This document shows positions 24,021-32,020 of a DNA stretch of 41,191 bases, piece after piece; position 1 is the stretch's first letter, and each line of letters opens with the position of its first letter. The stretch lies in NCBI GenBank assembly GCA_947259395.1, contig CAMYMN010000039.1:1-41191 (forward strand), in the 5' to 3' direction. Source of the stretch: an uncultured Gammaproteobacteria bacterium. GTDB lineage: Bacteria > Pseudomonadota > Gammaproteobacteria > Arenicellales > JAANXG01. Position numbers and translations under genes: made by a program. The notes beneath the pieces are model-generated. The model did no database searches. It was not told the DNA's origin and saw only the letters and a list, made by a program, of their open reading frames with translations.

Positions 24021-25250
24021 TTAGTCGATGAGCCCCATCTCACGGCCGACACGGCTGAACACATCCAGCACCAGGTCGAGTTGCTCAATGGTATGCGTCG
24101 CCATGCAACTGGTGCGAATGAGGGCCATGCCCGGCGGCACCCCCGGGTACAACACCGGACTCGCGAAAACTCCCTGGTCGAACAAGCGCCGCCATGTCAC
24201 CAGCACCTTTTCTTCATCACCGACCACCACCGGCACGATCGGTGTCTCGCTCACTCCGATGTCAAAACCAAGATTCACGAATCCTTCGCGCAAGTAAGAC
24301 GCATTGCGCCACAGTCGATCGCGTCGCTCTGGCTCTTCTTCGATGATTGTCAATGACGCCAATGCCGCAGCCACCGGCGCCGGAGGCAGACTGGCCGAGA
24401 AGATCAAAGAGCGGGCGTGATGCTTGAGGTAGTCGATCACGTCGGCATCTGCGGCCAAGCAGCCACCGATGGTCGCGAGGGATTTGCTGTAGGTCCCCAT
24501 GATGAGATCCACGTCTGCCTCGAGACCGAAGTGTTCCGCAGTGCCGCGGCCATAGTCTCCCAGGACGCCGATGCTGTGCGCATCGTCCACCATCAATCCA
24601 GCGTTATATTGCTGACACAATTCGACAATACCCGGCAACTTAGCTATATCACCCTCCATGCTGAATACGCCATCCACCACCACCAACGCGGCCTTACCCA
24701 TGTTGTCGCGAAGGATCCGCTGCAGGTCTTCCATGTCGTTGTGTTTAAACTTGCGAATTTGACCGAACGAGAGCCGGCAGCCGTCAAAGATGCTGGCATG
24801 ATTCATTTTATCGATCACGATCAGGTCATGCTTACCCACCAAGGCCGAGATCGCGCCGAGGTTCGCTTGAAACCCGGTGGGAAAAACGATCGCCGCATCT
24901 TTGCGCAGGAACTTAGCCAACCGGGCCTCGAGTTCCTCGTGAATCGCCAGGGTGCCATTCAAAAAACGCGAGCCGGCGCAACCGGTGCCATAGCGGCGCA
25001 CCGCGTCGATCGCCGCCTCCTTCACCTTGGGATGGCTGGTCAATCCGAGATAATTATTGGAACTCATCATTATCATCGGCCGGCCGTCGCACACGACTTC
25101 AGGGTCTTGAGCAGATTCCACCGTGTGGAAATATGGATAGATACCCGCCTCGATGAGCTCCTGGGCACGGGTGAACTGTTGGCACTTGTCAAAAATACCC
25201 GCTCGCGGGCCGCCTAGAGCATGTTGTTTGGCGAGGATTCGGTTTGTCAT
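24021..25250 (-). CDS. spt: serine palmitoyltransferase-like PLP enzyme (alpha-oxoamine synthase)
   Basis: The 409-residue enzyme should condense an amino acid, most likely L-serine, with an acyl thioester to give a 3-keto-sphingoid base. All alpha-oxoamine synthase residues are present: H151 stacking on the cofactor (KMNHASIFDG), D223-A-H225 (VDDAHSIGVLGDYGRG) and the Schiff-base lysine K256 (GTYSKSLATIGG). The N-terminal block SSNNYLGLTSHPKV and YGTGCAGSRFLNGTL matches bacterial Spt more closely than BioF or KBL. ATG 25250 overlaps the upstream reductase's TGA in a 4-nt ATGA, so the two are translationally coupled. No acyl carrier protein gene is adjacent. BioF or KBL activity is the alternative, but neither biotin nor threonine-catabolism genes are near. 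Confidence 0.82.
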   Translation of the reverse strand: MTNRILAKQHALGGPRAGIFDKCQQFTRAQELIEAGIYPYFHTVESAQDPEVVCDGRPMIMMSSNNYLGLTSHPKVKEAAIDAVRRYGTGCAGSRFLNGTLAIHEELEARLAKFLRKDAAIVFPTGFQANLGAISALVGKHDLIVIDKMNHASIFDGCRLSFGQIRKFKHNDMEDLQRILRDNMGKAALVVVDGVFSMEGDIAKLPGIVELCQQYNAGLMVDDAHSIGVLGDYGRGTAEHFGLEADVDLIMGTYSKSLATIGGCLAADADVIDYLKHHARSLIFSASLPPAPVAAALASLTIIEEEPERRDRLWRNASYLREGFVNLGFDIGVSETPIVPVVVGDEEKVLVTWRRLFDQGVFASPVLYPGVPPGMALIRTSCMATHTIEQLDLVLDVFSRVGREMGLID

Positions 25251-26227
25251 AACCAATATTGTTGTTGGTACCAGCGAACCAGCTGTTGTAATCCTCGGGT
25301 CAATTCCATGCTGGATGTGAACCCGAGTTCCTTAGTCATTTTAGTAGCGTCACAGATCCAGCGTTTCTCCAGCAGCTCCGCCGCCCGTGCGGTGTTTATC
25401 CTAACCGGTCGATCTGTAAGAAGTCCATATAATTGACCCACTGAGGCAAACGCCTGCAGCGACCACTTTGGCACCGTGACGCGTTGTGGGTTAACATCCA
25501 ATGCCGCGCAAACGCCTTGTTCTACCTCCCGCCAGGCATAAGGATCTTCGTCAGCGACGAAATATACCGACCCCGAAGGAACCTGGCTACTGGCTGCTGC
25601 CAACGCACAGCTTACCAGATCGGCAACGTGGCAAAGACTCGCCACACGCCGTCCGGGACCCAATTCTAGCAGGAAACCGCGCTTGACCATGCGGACGTAG
25701 GGCAAAAAATTACGGTCGCGGGGCCCATAAACCGTACTCGGCCGTAGGATTATGCACGGAAACCGCCGTCCATAAGCGGCCACATGATTCTCAGCGAGCA
25801 GTTTGCTCTCGCCGTAGGGCGAGATCGGCCGCGGAATGTCCCGCTCAGTAAGCGCCCTCCCATTGCGGGCCGGACCCGCCGCCGCCTGGCTGGAAATAAA
25901 CACAAAACGCGTGAGATCGGGCGCATGCTCCGCGCATATCTTCAGCAAATTGTGCGTTCCCACCGCGTTGACCTGGAAAAATCTGGAACGCTTCGCGGTC
26001 CACGTGACCCCGGCCGCATGCACCACCACATCCACGTTCCGCACCGCAGGGATCAAGGTATCAGGCTGCGTGCAATCACCTTCCACCAACTCGACGCGCT
26101 TGTCTTCAAGCCACCCCCGGCGCGCCTTCGAACGCACCAGACAGCGCACATCATGCCCAGCCTGCGAGAATCCATCAACGAGATGACTGCCCACGAAACC
26201 GCTTCCACCTGTCACCAATGTGATCAC
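25247..26227 (-). CDS. NAD(P)-dependent epimerase/reductase of extended SDR type, CerR-like
   Basis: This 326-residue Rossmann enzyme has nucleotide loop TGGSGFVG (6-13), a serine in FISSQAAAG (112-113) and catalytic Y138-x3-K142 (SPYGESK). Extended SDRs of this kind reduce keto groups or epimerise sugars. In Caulobacter a member of this family (CerR), encoded near spt, reduces 3-keto-ceramide. Here the gene directly precedes the Spt-like gene with a 4-nt overlap, so reduction of the 3-keto sphingoid or ceramide is the best guess. A dihydroflavonol-reductase-like or nucleotide-sugar role is the alternative. The start is GTG (26225-26227). This is the first gene of the minus-strand lipid operon. 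Confidence 0.75.
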   Translation of the reverse strand: MITLVTGGSGFVGSHLVDGFSQAGHDVRCLVRSKARRGWLEDKRVELVEGDCTQPDTLIPAVRNVDVVVHAAGVTWTAKRSRFFQVNAVGTHNLLKICAEHAPDLTRFVFISSQAAAGPARNGRALTERDIPRPISPYGESKLLAENHVAAYGRRFPCIILRPSTVYGPRDRNFLPYVRMVKRGFLLELGPGRRVASLCHVADLVSCALAAASSQVPSGSVYFVADEDPYAWREVEQGVCAALDVNPQRVTVPKWSLQAFASVGQLYGLLTDRPVRINTARAAELLEKRWICDATKMTKELGFTSSMELTRGLQQLVRWYQQQYWL

Positions 26228-26520
26228 TTGGAACTCAACTGGCCATCGTAATGAGAGAAGCGAGGAAACGGAGGTTATAGTCCTGCGCTATCAGTTGCGC
26301 GGGAGTAGCTATGAAAACCGCTATATCCAATGTTGATTCCTAATAATTCTTACAAAGAAGGCTCAATGATCCAAGAACTCATGCATTTTTCCCCGCTGTG
26401 CTTGTGCTTGTGCTGGTGTCTTTGCAGTGCTGCGCATAGTCGCAGTGCGAGTACAAGCGCTGCACTTAAGAATGACGATGTTTCTCGCTATCAGTTGGGA
26501 TCCTTAGTGCCATATGCGGG
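26228..26520. other. intergenic region with operon upstream sequence and dispersed repeat (family C)
   Basis: No gene is present. The left part (26228-26340) is the upstream region of the lipid operon; it is AT-rich around 26310-26355, but no clear promoter boxes stand out on the minus strand. The part at 26389-26480 is a dispersed repeat shared with 30644-30757: both contain cttgtgcttgtgctggtgtc, tttgcagtgc, and tgcgcatagtcgcagtgcga followed by aagcgctg/gagcgctg and aatgac. Apparent cysteine- and leucine-rich frames across it (CLCLCWCLC) are translations of the repeat. Confidence 0.6.
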
Positions 26521-27630
26521 CTAATGGTCTTGCGCGGTTTCCAGCTCTTGCAACAACCTGCGGCCAACCAGTTCGAAGCGCCACCCGGTGATCAGCGGAT
26601 GACTGTGCTGCCGGCGCACGAATTGGTTTACATCCTTGCGCGAGGCAACCAGGGTAGATGAGACACGCTCCGCCTGCGCCTGCGCCCTGATAATCTCGAT
26701 CAGACGGTCCGCCAATCGCTTCTCGCGATCGCTAAGCCGTGTCGGCGATCCCCACACGATATCTTCGCCGTCCCGGTGTTTAGACTCGCGGATCACCGAC
26801 AACACGGCATTACCGTGGCGGTGCACGAATTGAGACGGGATACCGTCAATCTTCATTAACTGCTCCCGATTCTGGGGCTTGGCCGCAGCGATGTCGAAGA
26901 GCTGGTTATCATCGGCCACCCAGTTTCTGGGCAAATCCTTGCGTTGCGCGGTGCGCTCCCGCCATACAGCGAGATGCTTGAGCGCATGTTGCGATTGCAG
27001 GTCCAAGGAATGGCCGCGGCGTAACCGTTTGTAGGCGTTTTTGGGTTCCACGGCGTAAAGCGCGGGATCTCCCAACGGACGGCACTCCTCCTCAAGCCAC
27101 TCCAGGCGGCCTTGGCGCTCAAGTTCGGCTCGCAAATACTGATATAGGTCGCCCAGGTAACTGACATCCTGGTAAGCATATTCAAGCTGAGCGGTAGTTA
27201 ACGGCCGCGCACACCAGTTGGTCCGTGTCTCATGTTTCGACAGCGTTTTCCCTACAACCTTTGCTACTAGGGATGCATAACTGACCTGATCTCCAAAACC
27301 CAGCAAAGCCGCAGCGATTTGAGTATCGAACACCGGATGGGGCGTCCAACCACAAATATGGTATAAGACCTCCAAATCCTGACGCGCCGCATGGATTACC
27401 TTCGTCTGCGCGGTGTCACCAAGCACGTGAATCAACGGCTCGAGGGTCTCGCACTTTAAGGGGTCGATGCCTATCACTCCATTGGAACTGGACACCTGCA
27501 CTAAACACAAGCGTGGGTAGTAGGTACGCACGCGAAGGAACTCGGTATCGATACCGATCCAGGCACACGTTTCCAACTCCCGGCATCGCTTGTCGAGCAG
27601 TTGGGTGTCTTGAATGACGAGTAAACTCAT
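26521..27630 (-). CDS. rnd: ribonuclease D
   Basis: This 369-residue 3'-5' exoribonuclease for tRNA 3' maturation belongs to the DEDDy family. Exo I has D28-T-E30 (GIDTEFLRV), Exo II the aspartate in HAARQDLEVL, and Exo III the Tyr/Asp pair in YAYQDVSYL. An HRDC domain follows from ~215, with ERTAQRKDLPRNWVADD typical of Rnd. Length equals E. coli Rnd (375). ATG at 27630. It is divergent from the membrane-protein/mpl unit with only 31 nt between start codons. Confidence 0.95.
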   Translation of the reverse strand: MSLLVIQDTQLLDKRCRELETCAWIGIDTEFLRVRTYYPRLCLVQVSSSNGVIGIDPLKCETLEPLIHVLGDTAQTKVIHAARQDLEVLYHICGWTPHPVFDTQIAAALLGFGDQVSYASLVAKVVGKTLSKHETRTNWCARPLTTAQLEYAYQDVSYLGDLYQYLRAELERQGRLEWLEEECRPLGDPALYAVEPKNAYKRLRRGHSLDLQSQHALKHLAVWRERTAQRKDLPRNWVADDNQLFDIAAAKPQNREQLMKIDGIPSQFVHRHGNAVLSVIRESKHRDGEDIVWGSPTRLSDREKRLADRLIEIIRAQAQAERVSSTLVASRKDVNQFVRRQHSHPLITGWRFELVGRRLLQELETAQDH

Positions 27631-27644
27631 CCTGAGTGCGTAAC

Positions 27645-27650
27645 TATAAT
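27645..27650 (+). promoter_or_regulatory. -10 box TATAAT inside the 31-nt divergent spacer
   Basis: A perfect TATAAT sits in the near-palindrome actataatagt. On the plus strand it ends 11 nt before the ATG at 27662, which would put the RNA start within a few bases of the start codon. On the minus strand the same site reads TATTAT. No good -35 box is seen. The site may serve both directions. Confidence 0.4.
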
Positions 27651-27661
27651 AGTATTACCGT

Positions 27662-28171
27662 ATGAACGTTCTGAAACTTCTGCTCGATCTTTGCCTGTTC
27701 CAGGCCAAACCACAAGACCTGCCGACCAGTAGTACACTGGTGGTGGCGACCACCGTCGCCGCAATTGTCACCAACATTCTCACCCACCGCGCCGACGGCC
27801 AGATTCCCATGGTGATAGCGATGTCGACGGCACAGGTGGTTGTGTTTGGTTTTGCGATTTGGATGGTGCTTCGTTGGAAACTAAAAGTCGAGCGCTTCCG
27901 ACAAACCGTTACCGCAATATTCGGCACCAGCGCGCTGCTACAACTGGTTGCGTGGCCGGTTGTCGGTTGGTTGCATCAGGTCAAAGAGTCGCCGGACGCG
28001 TCCATGCCCATGACGCTGCTGTTCGCGCTCAGCATCTGGGTACTGGCAATCGCGGTTTATATTATGAAACAAGCGTTGGAGCTAGGAACCGGGGTGAGTT
28101 TTCTGATCACCGTGGGTTGTCAGGTGTTTACCTTGATCGTGGTGTTTATGGTATTCGGTCAGATCGGTTGA
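27662..28171 (+). CDS. conserved four-helix membrane protein, function unknown
   Basis: This 169-residue inner-membrane protein has four predicted helices at about 25-42, 48-68, 85-103 and 118-165 (the last region holding two segments split by KQALELG). An FRQTVTAIFG-SALLQL segment follows the second helix. I recall similar small membrane proteins beside mpl or rnd in other gammaproteobacteria, but no function is known. One base separates its stop from the mpl start, so both are on one transcript. No signal peptide and no catalytic motif are visible. Confidence 0.75.
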   Translation: MNVLKLLLDLCLFQAKPQDLPTSSTLVVATTVAAIVTNILTHRADGQIPMVIAMSTAQVVVFGFAIWMVLRWKLKVERFRQTVTAIFGTSALLQLVAWPVVGWLHQVKESPDASMPMTLLFALSIWVLAIAVYIMKQALELGTGVSFLITVGCQVFTLIVVFMVFGQIG

Positions 28172-28172
28172 C

Positions 28173-29564
28173 ATGCACGTCCACATACTCGGTATATGCG
28201 GCACTTTCATGGGTGGGATCGCGCAGTTGGCGCGGGAGATGGGACATCGCGTTACCGGATCGGACAATGACGTGTACCCGCCGATGAGCGACCAACTTGT
28301 CGCGCTGGGTGTTGATTTCATTCATGGGTTTGATCCCGCGCAACTGGAACCCACCCCAGATCTCATAATCATTGGCAACGCCCTGTCACGCGGTAATCCG
28401 GCGGTGGAGGCGGTATTGAACCGCGGCTTGCCATATATGTCGGGTCCGCAGTGGCTTGCGGAAAACGTCCTCGCGAAGCGCCATGTCATGGCCGTAGCGG
28501 GCACCCACGGCAAGACCACGGTTGCCAGTATGATTGCCTGGATCCTCGATCAAGCAAAGCGGCAACCGGGGTTTCTCATCGGCGGCATTCCCACCAATTT
28601 CGATGTCTCCGCACGGCTCGGCGATGCACCTTATTTTGTCGTTGAGGCCGATGAATACGATACCGCGTTTTTCGACAAGCGCTCGAAGTTCGTCCATTAC
28701 CGCCCACAAACATTAGTACTGAACAACCTGGAATTCGACCATGCGGATATTTTTCATCATCTGGACGACATCAAGCGTCAGTTCCACCACTTGATTCGCA
28801 CCGTACCGGGCAATGGACTGTTGATCGTCAACGGCGCCGATAACAATTTACGCGATGTTCTGGATCACGGCTGCTGGTCCACGATCGAGTTCTTTAACGC
28901 AGGTTCTGCGGACACCCACGGCGCTGACGCTCAGGCGGTGTGGACCGGACGCCCGATCAGCGATGACTGCACGGCCTTTGAGATCGAGTATGGCGGAGAA
29001 CCCGCCGGCGAGGTCGTATGGCCGCTTATCGGCCGCCACAACATGTCCAACGCGCTCGCCGCGGTCGCCGCGGCCAGGCATGCCGGCGTGCCGCCGACTG
29101 AGGCCTGTGCCTGCTTGACTTCGTTTCGATCAGTGAAACGCCGACTGGAAGTTATCGGCGAACGCGAGGGAATACGCGTGTACGACGACTTCGCACATCA
29201 TCCAACGGAGATCAAAGAAACACTTGCGGCGTTACGTGATCATGTGGGGCAAAAGCGGATCATCGCCATCGTCGAGCCGCGATCAAACACCATGCGCATG
29301 GGCAGGCACCAGCAGGCGTTACCTGAGTCATTATCCAGCGCCGATTTGACACTGCTTTATCAACCGCCCGGCATCAGCTGGGATATGACTCCCCTGGTCG
29401 ATGACGGCGTCGAAGTATTCGCTTCGGTCACTGCAATCATTGAGCGCGTAGCCAAAGAAATCGCGAGCGGCGATCATATCGTGATCATGAGCAATGGGGG
29501 ATTCGAGGGCCTGGCGGCGCGCCTGCTGGAGCGCTTCGAGATGAAACCGGTGTCCATTCATTAA
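28173..29564 (+). CDS. mpl: UDP-MurNAc:L-Ala-gamma-D-Glu-meso-DAP ligase
   Basis: This 463-residue peptidoglycan recycling ligase attaches the recovered tripeptide to UDP-MurNAc with ATP. The Mur-ligase layout is complete. The N-terminal Rossmann start is HILGICGTFMGGIA (the Mpl-specific form of the MurC-like loop). The P-loop is GTHGKTT (110-116). The central domain has VEADEYDTAFFD-KRSKFVHY, which separates Mpl from MurC. The C-terminal domain has YDDFAHHPTEI and IVEPRSNTMRMG. Length matches the family. The role fits the cell-wall theme of mltA elsewhere in the window. Confidence 0.96.
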   Translation: MHVHILGICGTFMGGIAQLAREMGHRVTGSDNDVYPPMSDQLVALGVDFIHGFDPAQLEPTPDLIIIGNALSRGNPAVEAVLNRGLPYMSGPQWLAENVLAKRHVMAVAGTHGKTTVASMIAWILDQAKRQPGFLIGGIPTNFDVSARLGDAPYFVVEADEYDTAFFDKRSKFVHYRPQTLVLNNLEFDHADIFHHLDDIKRQFHHLIRTVPGNGLLIVNGADNNLRDVLDHGCWSTIEFFNAGSADTHGADAQAVWTGRPISDDCTAFEIEYGGEPAGEVVWPLIGRHNMSNALAAVAAARHAGVPPTEACACLTSFRSVKRRLEVIGEREGIRVYDDFAHHPTEIKETLAALRDHVGQKRIIAIVEPRSNTMRMGRHQQALPESLSSADLTLLYQPPGISWDMTPLVDDGVEVFASVTAIIERVAKEIASGDHIVIMSNGGFEGLAARLLERFEMKPVSIH

Positions 29565-29649
29565 TATCGCTTAATAATCCTCGCAAGACTTGCTTTCTCT
29601 GAAAGGTTTAAATAGTCTGACCCGCGAACAAGATTTGGAGTCACATCGC

Positions 29650-30288
29650 ATGCGAAAGCCCTTTCAATTGACCTGCGTCGCGCTGTTCTGGTTTGCAACA
29701 ATGGTGACCGCGTCCCATGCTGCCAATTACAAAGCTGAGATTCATTACTTTAAGCTGCCCGCACCCCAGCCGGTACAAACCGGGAACCAGATCGAAGTGC
29801 TGGAGCTTTTTTGGTATGGATGCCCACACTGCTACACACTCGAACCGGTGATTGACAAATGGTTGACGAACAAACCCAAGAACGCAGACTACGTTCGCCT
29901 GCCGGCAATATTGCGAGACACGTGGGCCTTCCACGCGCGTGTGTATTTCACTTTCGACGCCATGGATATGACGGACAAACTGCATGCCAATTTTTTTGAC
30001 GAGCTTCATAGGCGGAAAAATCGAATCCGCAACAAAAAGCAGTTGATCCCGTTCCTCGAGGCCAATGGCGTACCAACGGAGCAATTCTTCGACACCTACG
30101 AGTCATTCGCGGTAGACAGTAAGGTGCGGCATTCGCAATTGATGACGGACAAATACGCGGCCACCGGCGTACCGACGATGATCGTCGACGGGAAGTATCG
30201 CGCCACCGCCACCAGCGCCGGGGGGCATGACAAACTGATGGACTTGATCAACTTCCTGGTCGCTAAAGCCGCGAAGGAAAGACAGTAA
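29650..30288 (+). CDS. dsbA: thiol:disulfide interchange protein DsbA
   Basis: This periplasmic oxidase puts disulfide bonds into exported proteins. From ATG 29650 it has 212 residues: a signal peptide (MRKPFQLTCVALFWFATMVTASHA), then a thioredoxin fold with active site C58-P-H-C61 in FWYGCPHCYTLEP and the cis-proline in TGVPTMIVDGKYR. The start is supported by GGAG nine bases upstream; an in-frame TTG at 29590 would hide the signal peptide and was rejected. The helical insert (~85-160) contains a basic RRKNRIRNKKQ stretch. It is 85 nt downstream of mpl, and may be transcribed with it. Confidence 0.93.
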   Translation: MRKPFQLTCVALFWFATMVTASHAANYKAEIHYFKLPAPQPVQTGNQIEVLELFWYGCPHCYTLEPVIDKWLTNKPKNADYVRLPAILRDTWAFHARVYFTFDAMDMTDKLHANFFDELHRRKNRIRNKKQLIPFLEANGVPTEQFFDTYESFAVDSKVRHSQLMTDKYAATGVPTMIVDGKYRATATSAGGHDKLMDLINFLVAKAAKERQ

Positions 30289-30367
30289 ACGCTGCGTGTC
30301 ACAGGTCTAAAAATTGACAGTGGGGTCATTTGTTGTCCCACTCAAAACAACGTCTCATGCTGTGGAT

Positions 30368-30462
30368 CCTTCGACTACGCTCAGGACAGGCCCTTCGACT
30401 ACGCTCAGGACAGGCCCTTCGACTGCGCGCAGGGCAAGCTCATCGAGTCCGCTCAGGAAAGG
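30368..30462. repeat. tandem 24-nt repeat, four units
   Basis: Two perfect units of cttcgactacgctcaggaca type (30368-30390 and 30392-30414) are followed by a third with four changes and a degenerate fourth. Period is 24 nt. This ttcgac..gctcagga motif is a common dispersed repeat in many bacterial genomes. There are no spacers, so it is not CRISPR. Confidence 0.85.
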
Positions 30463-30643
30463 ATCTCAGCTTGCCCAAAGACGCCTCGCCTAAGATGTCA
30501 TCCTGACGCGCAACGCGCGGCTGGTGCTGGTGCTGTTGCAGTGCATTTGCAGTAAAGGATCTTACCCTGCCAAAGTCACCACCGACTTCCAACACAGCGA
30601 GATACCCCGCTGTGCTCGGTACAACCAACAACGGGTCGGATTC

Positions 30644-30757
30644 TTCCCCCTGCTGCGCTTGTGCTTGTGCTGGTGTCTTTGCAGTGCTTGTGCTGGTGTA
30701 GTTGCAGTGCTGCGCATAGTCGCAGTGCGAGGACGAGCGCTGACGCTTAGAATGACA
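30644..30757. repeat. dispersed repeat family C, second copy
   Basis: Direct repeat of 26389-26480, here with an internal duplication of the tgcttgtgctggtgt segment. The shared core ends tgcgcatagtcgcagtgcga and then aatgac. Confidence 0.75.
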
Positions 30758-30840
30758 ATATCGTTATTGATCATCCTCAGAATGACAAAAGCAATAGGCT
30801 TGGAGTCACAGAGTCCGACCCCTGTTTTTTCATATCCGCT

Positions 30841-31164
30841 TTAAGTCACCTGCTGAGAATCCGCCAGTGCCTGCACCAGCGCGCGCAAACACGTGGAGAT
30901 ATTGTCTTGCCATGCGTCCTCTTCCGGCGCGGGCGTCCTGAGATACGCCTCGAGATCACGCGCCAATTGCGCCGGTTGATCGTAACCATACATACCGGTC
31001 GATCCCGCCAGTTGATGGACGTACAAGGTAAGCTCAGTTAATGCGGCTGGGGCGAATTTACTGGCGGTAACCGCACGCCATTTTCCTTCGAGTTCAACGG
31101 CCTTGGCTGACAGTGAAGTGTGGTACCGCTGCTTCAACTGCGCCAGACGGTCGGTTTTATCCAT
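30841..31164 (-). CDS. histidine phosphotransfer (Hpt) domain protein
   Basis: This 107-residue stand-alone four-helix Hpt module has the phosphoacceptor H50 in the motif VHQLAGSTGMYGY. It starts at ATG 31164, directly abutting the stop of the response-regulator gene (31165-31167) on the same strand, so the two form a pair. An Hpt protein relays phosphate between a hybrid sensor kinase and a response regulator; no kinase is encoded in the window. Confidence 0.85.
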   Translation of the reverse strand: MDKTDRLAQLKQRYHTSLSAKAVELEGKWRAVTASKFAPAALTELTLYVHQLAGSTGMYGYDQPAQLARDLEAYLRTPAPEEDAWQDNISTCLRALVQALADSQQVT

Positions 31165-31866
31165 CTACTGTGGTGCGTCTTGCGCCAATTGTTCCAATCG
31201 ATAACCGTGCTGATAGATCGAGTTCAGGCGCCATCCCTTCTCTGGAGCAATACCCAGCTTGCTGCGTATTCGGCTCATGTGGGTGTCGATGGTGCGGGTA
31301 TTGATATCGGGATTGGTGCCCCATACGCTCTCCAACAGATGACTGCGGGAGACGATGCGTCCGATATTCTTGAATAAAAACACAATCAGCTCGTATTCCT
31401 TTTGTGTGAGCTTGATCGGTTCACCGGCCACGGTCACCGTGTGATTGCCCACATCGATGCGGTATGGCTCGAATTCCATGACCGCCCGCGCATCGTCTAG
31501 CATTCCAGCACGCCGCCCCAGGGCGTGGACACGCGCAGCCATTTCCAATTGCGTGACCGGCTTGGTCATATAATCATCAGCCCCGGCTTCGAGGGCTGCT
31601 ACGATGTGCTGCTCATCATCCTTTTGCGTAATGAACAAAACCAGAACCGGCCAATCAAGATTGGACCGCACCCATTTTAACACCTCCAATCCACTCATCT
31701 CCGGAATCATCCAATCGAGAATCAACAGATCGAAGCTGTCGCGGCTCAGGGAACGAATGAATGGCTTGCTTTCGGTGTAGTGCGTACACTGATGACCCGC
31801 CTCTGTGAGCCAGTGCACCAGCAAGGCGGCCTGGTCGGTGTCGTCCTCCAGCAGTGCGATACGCAT
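31165..31866 (-). CDS. OmpR/PhoB-type DNA-binding response regulator
   Basis: The 233-residue protein has a receiver domain (acidic pair D8-D9, phosphoacceptor D51 in LLILDWMIPEMSG, lysine in YMTKPV) and a C-terminal winged-helix Trans_reg_C domain (LTQKEYELIVFLFKN, VWGTNPDINTRTIDTHMSRIRSKLG). ATG 31866 follows a ribosome-binding site AGAGGG; an in-frame TTG at 31887 is rejected. It is followed without a gap by the Hpt gene, an unusual partner for an OmpR-type regulator, which suggests phosphorelay control from a distant hybrid kinase. Target genes are unknown. Confidence 0.92.
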   Translation of the reverse strand: MRIALLEDDTDQAALLVHWLTEAGHQCTHYTESKPFIRSLSRDSFDLLILDWMIPEMSGLEVLKWVRSNLDWPVLVLFITQKDDEQHIVAALEAGADDYMTKPVTQLEMAARVHALGRRAGMLDDARAVMEFEPYRIDVGNHTVTVAGEPIKLTQKEYELIVFLFKNIGRIVSRSHLLESVWGTNPDINTRTIDTHMSRIRSKLGIAPEKGWRLNSIYQHGYRLEQLAQDAPQ

Positions 31867-32020
31867 AACCCACCCTCTTATTTGCAAAGTGTTCGGGCTC
31901 GCGAAATAGAGCCCGCGGTTAGAGAATATTCCGCCGTTAAACGAACGCCTTAGTACGAGATGCGCGCTAGTATATACGAAGTCGAGCGTTTACAGTTTGG
32001 TTATTTCACTGCCAACGGTT

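Larger units (their letters stand above)
30289..30840. other. 552-nt intergenic region filled with repeats
   Basis: No gene was found between dsbA and the Hpt gene. From left to right it holds a gtggggtcatt motif (30321), the 24-nt tandem repeat at 30368-30462, a family A dispersed repeat (from gtcatcctga at 30497, through aaaggatcttac at 30554, to ~30643) and the family C repeat at 30644-30757. Reading frames across it are low-complexity translations of these repeats. Confidence 0.7.

Noticed and set aside
24021-25250. Assignment as BioF (biotin) or KBL (threonine catabolism)
   Set aside because: All share the fold, but the YGTGCAGSRFLNGTL block, the coupling to a CerR-like reductase and the lipid-transport neighbours favour Spt; no bio or tdh genes are present. 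It remains the main alternative.
30368-30462. CRISPR-like direct repeats
   Set aside because: Units abut without spacers and decay along the array; this is a simple 24-nt tandem repeat and no cas genes are near.
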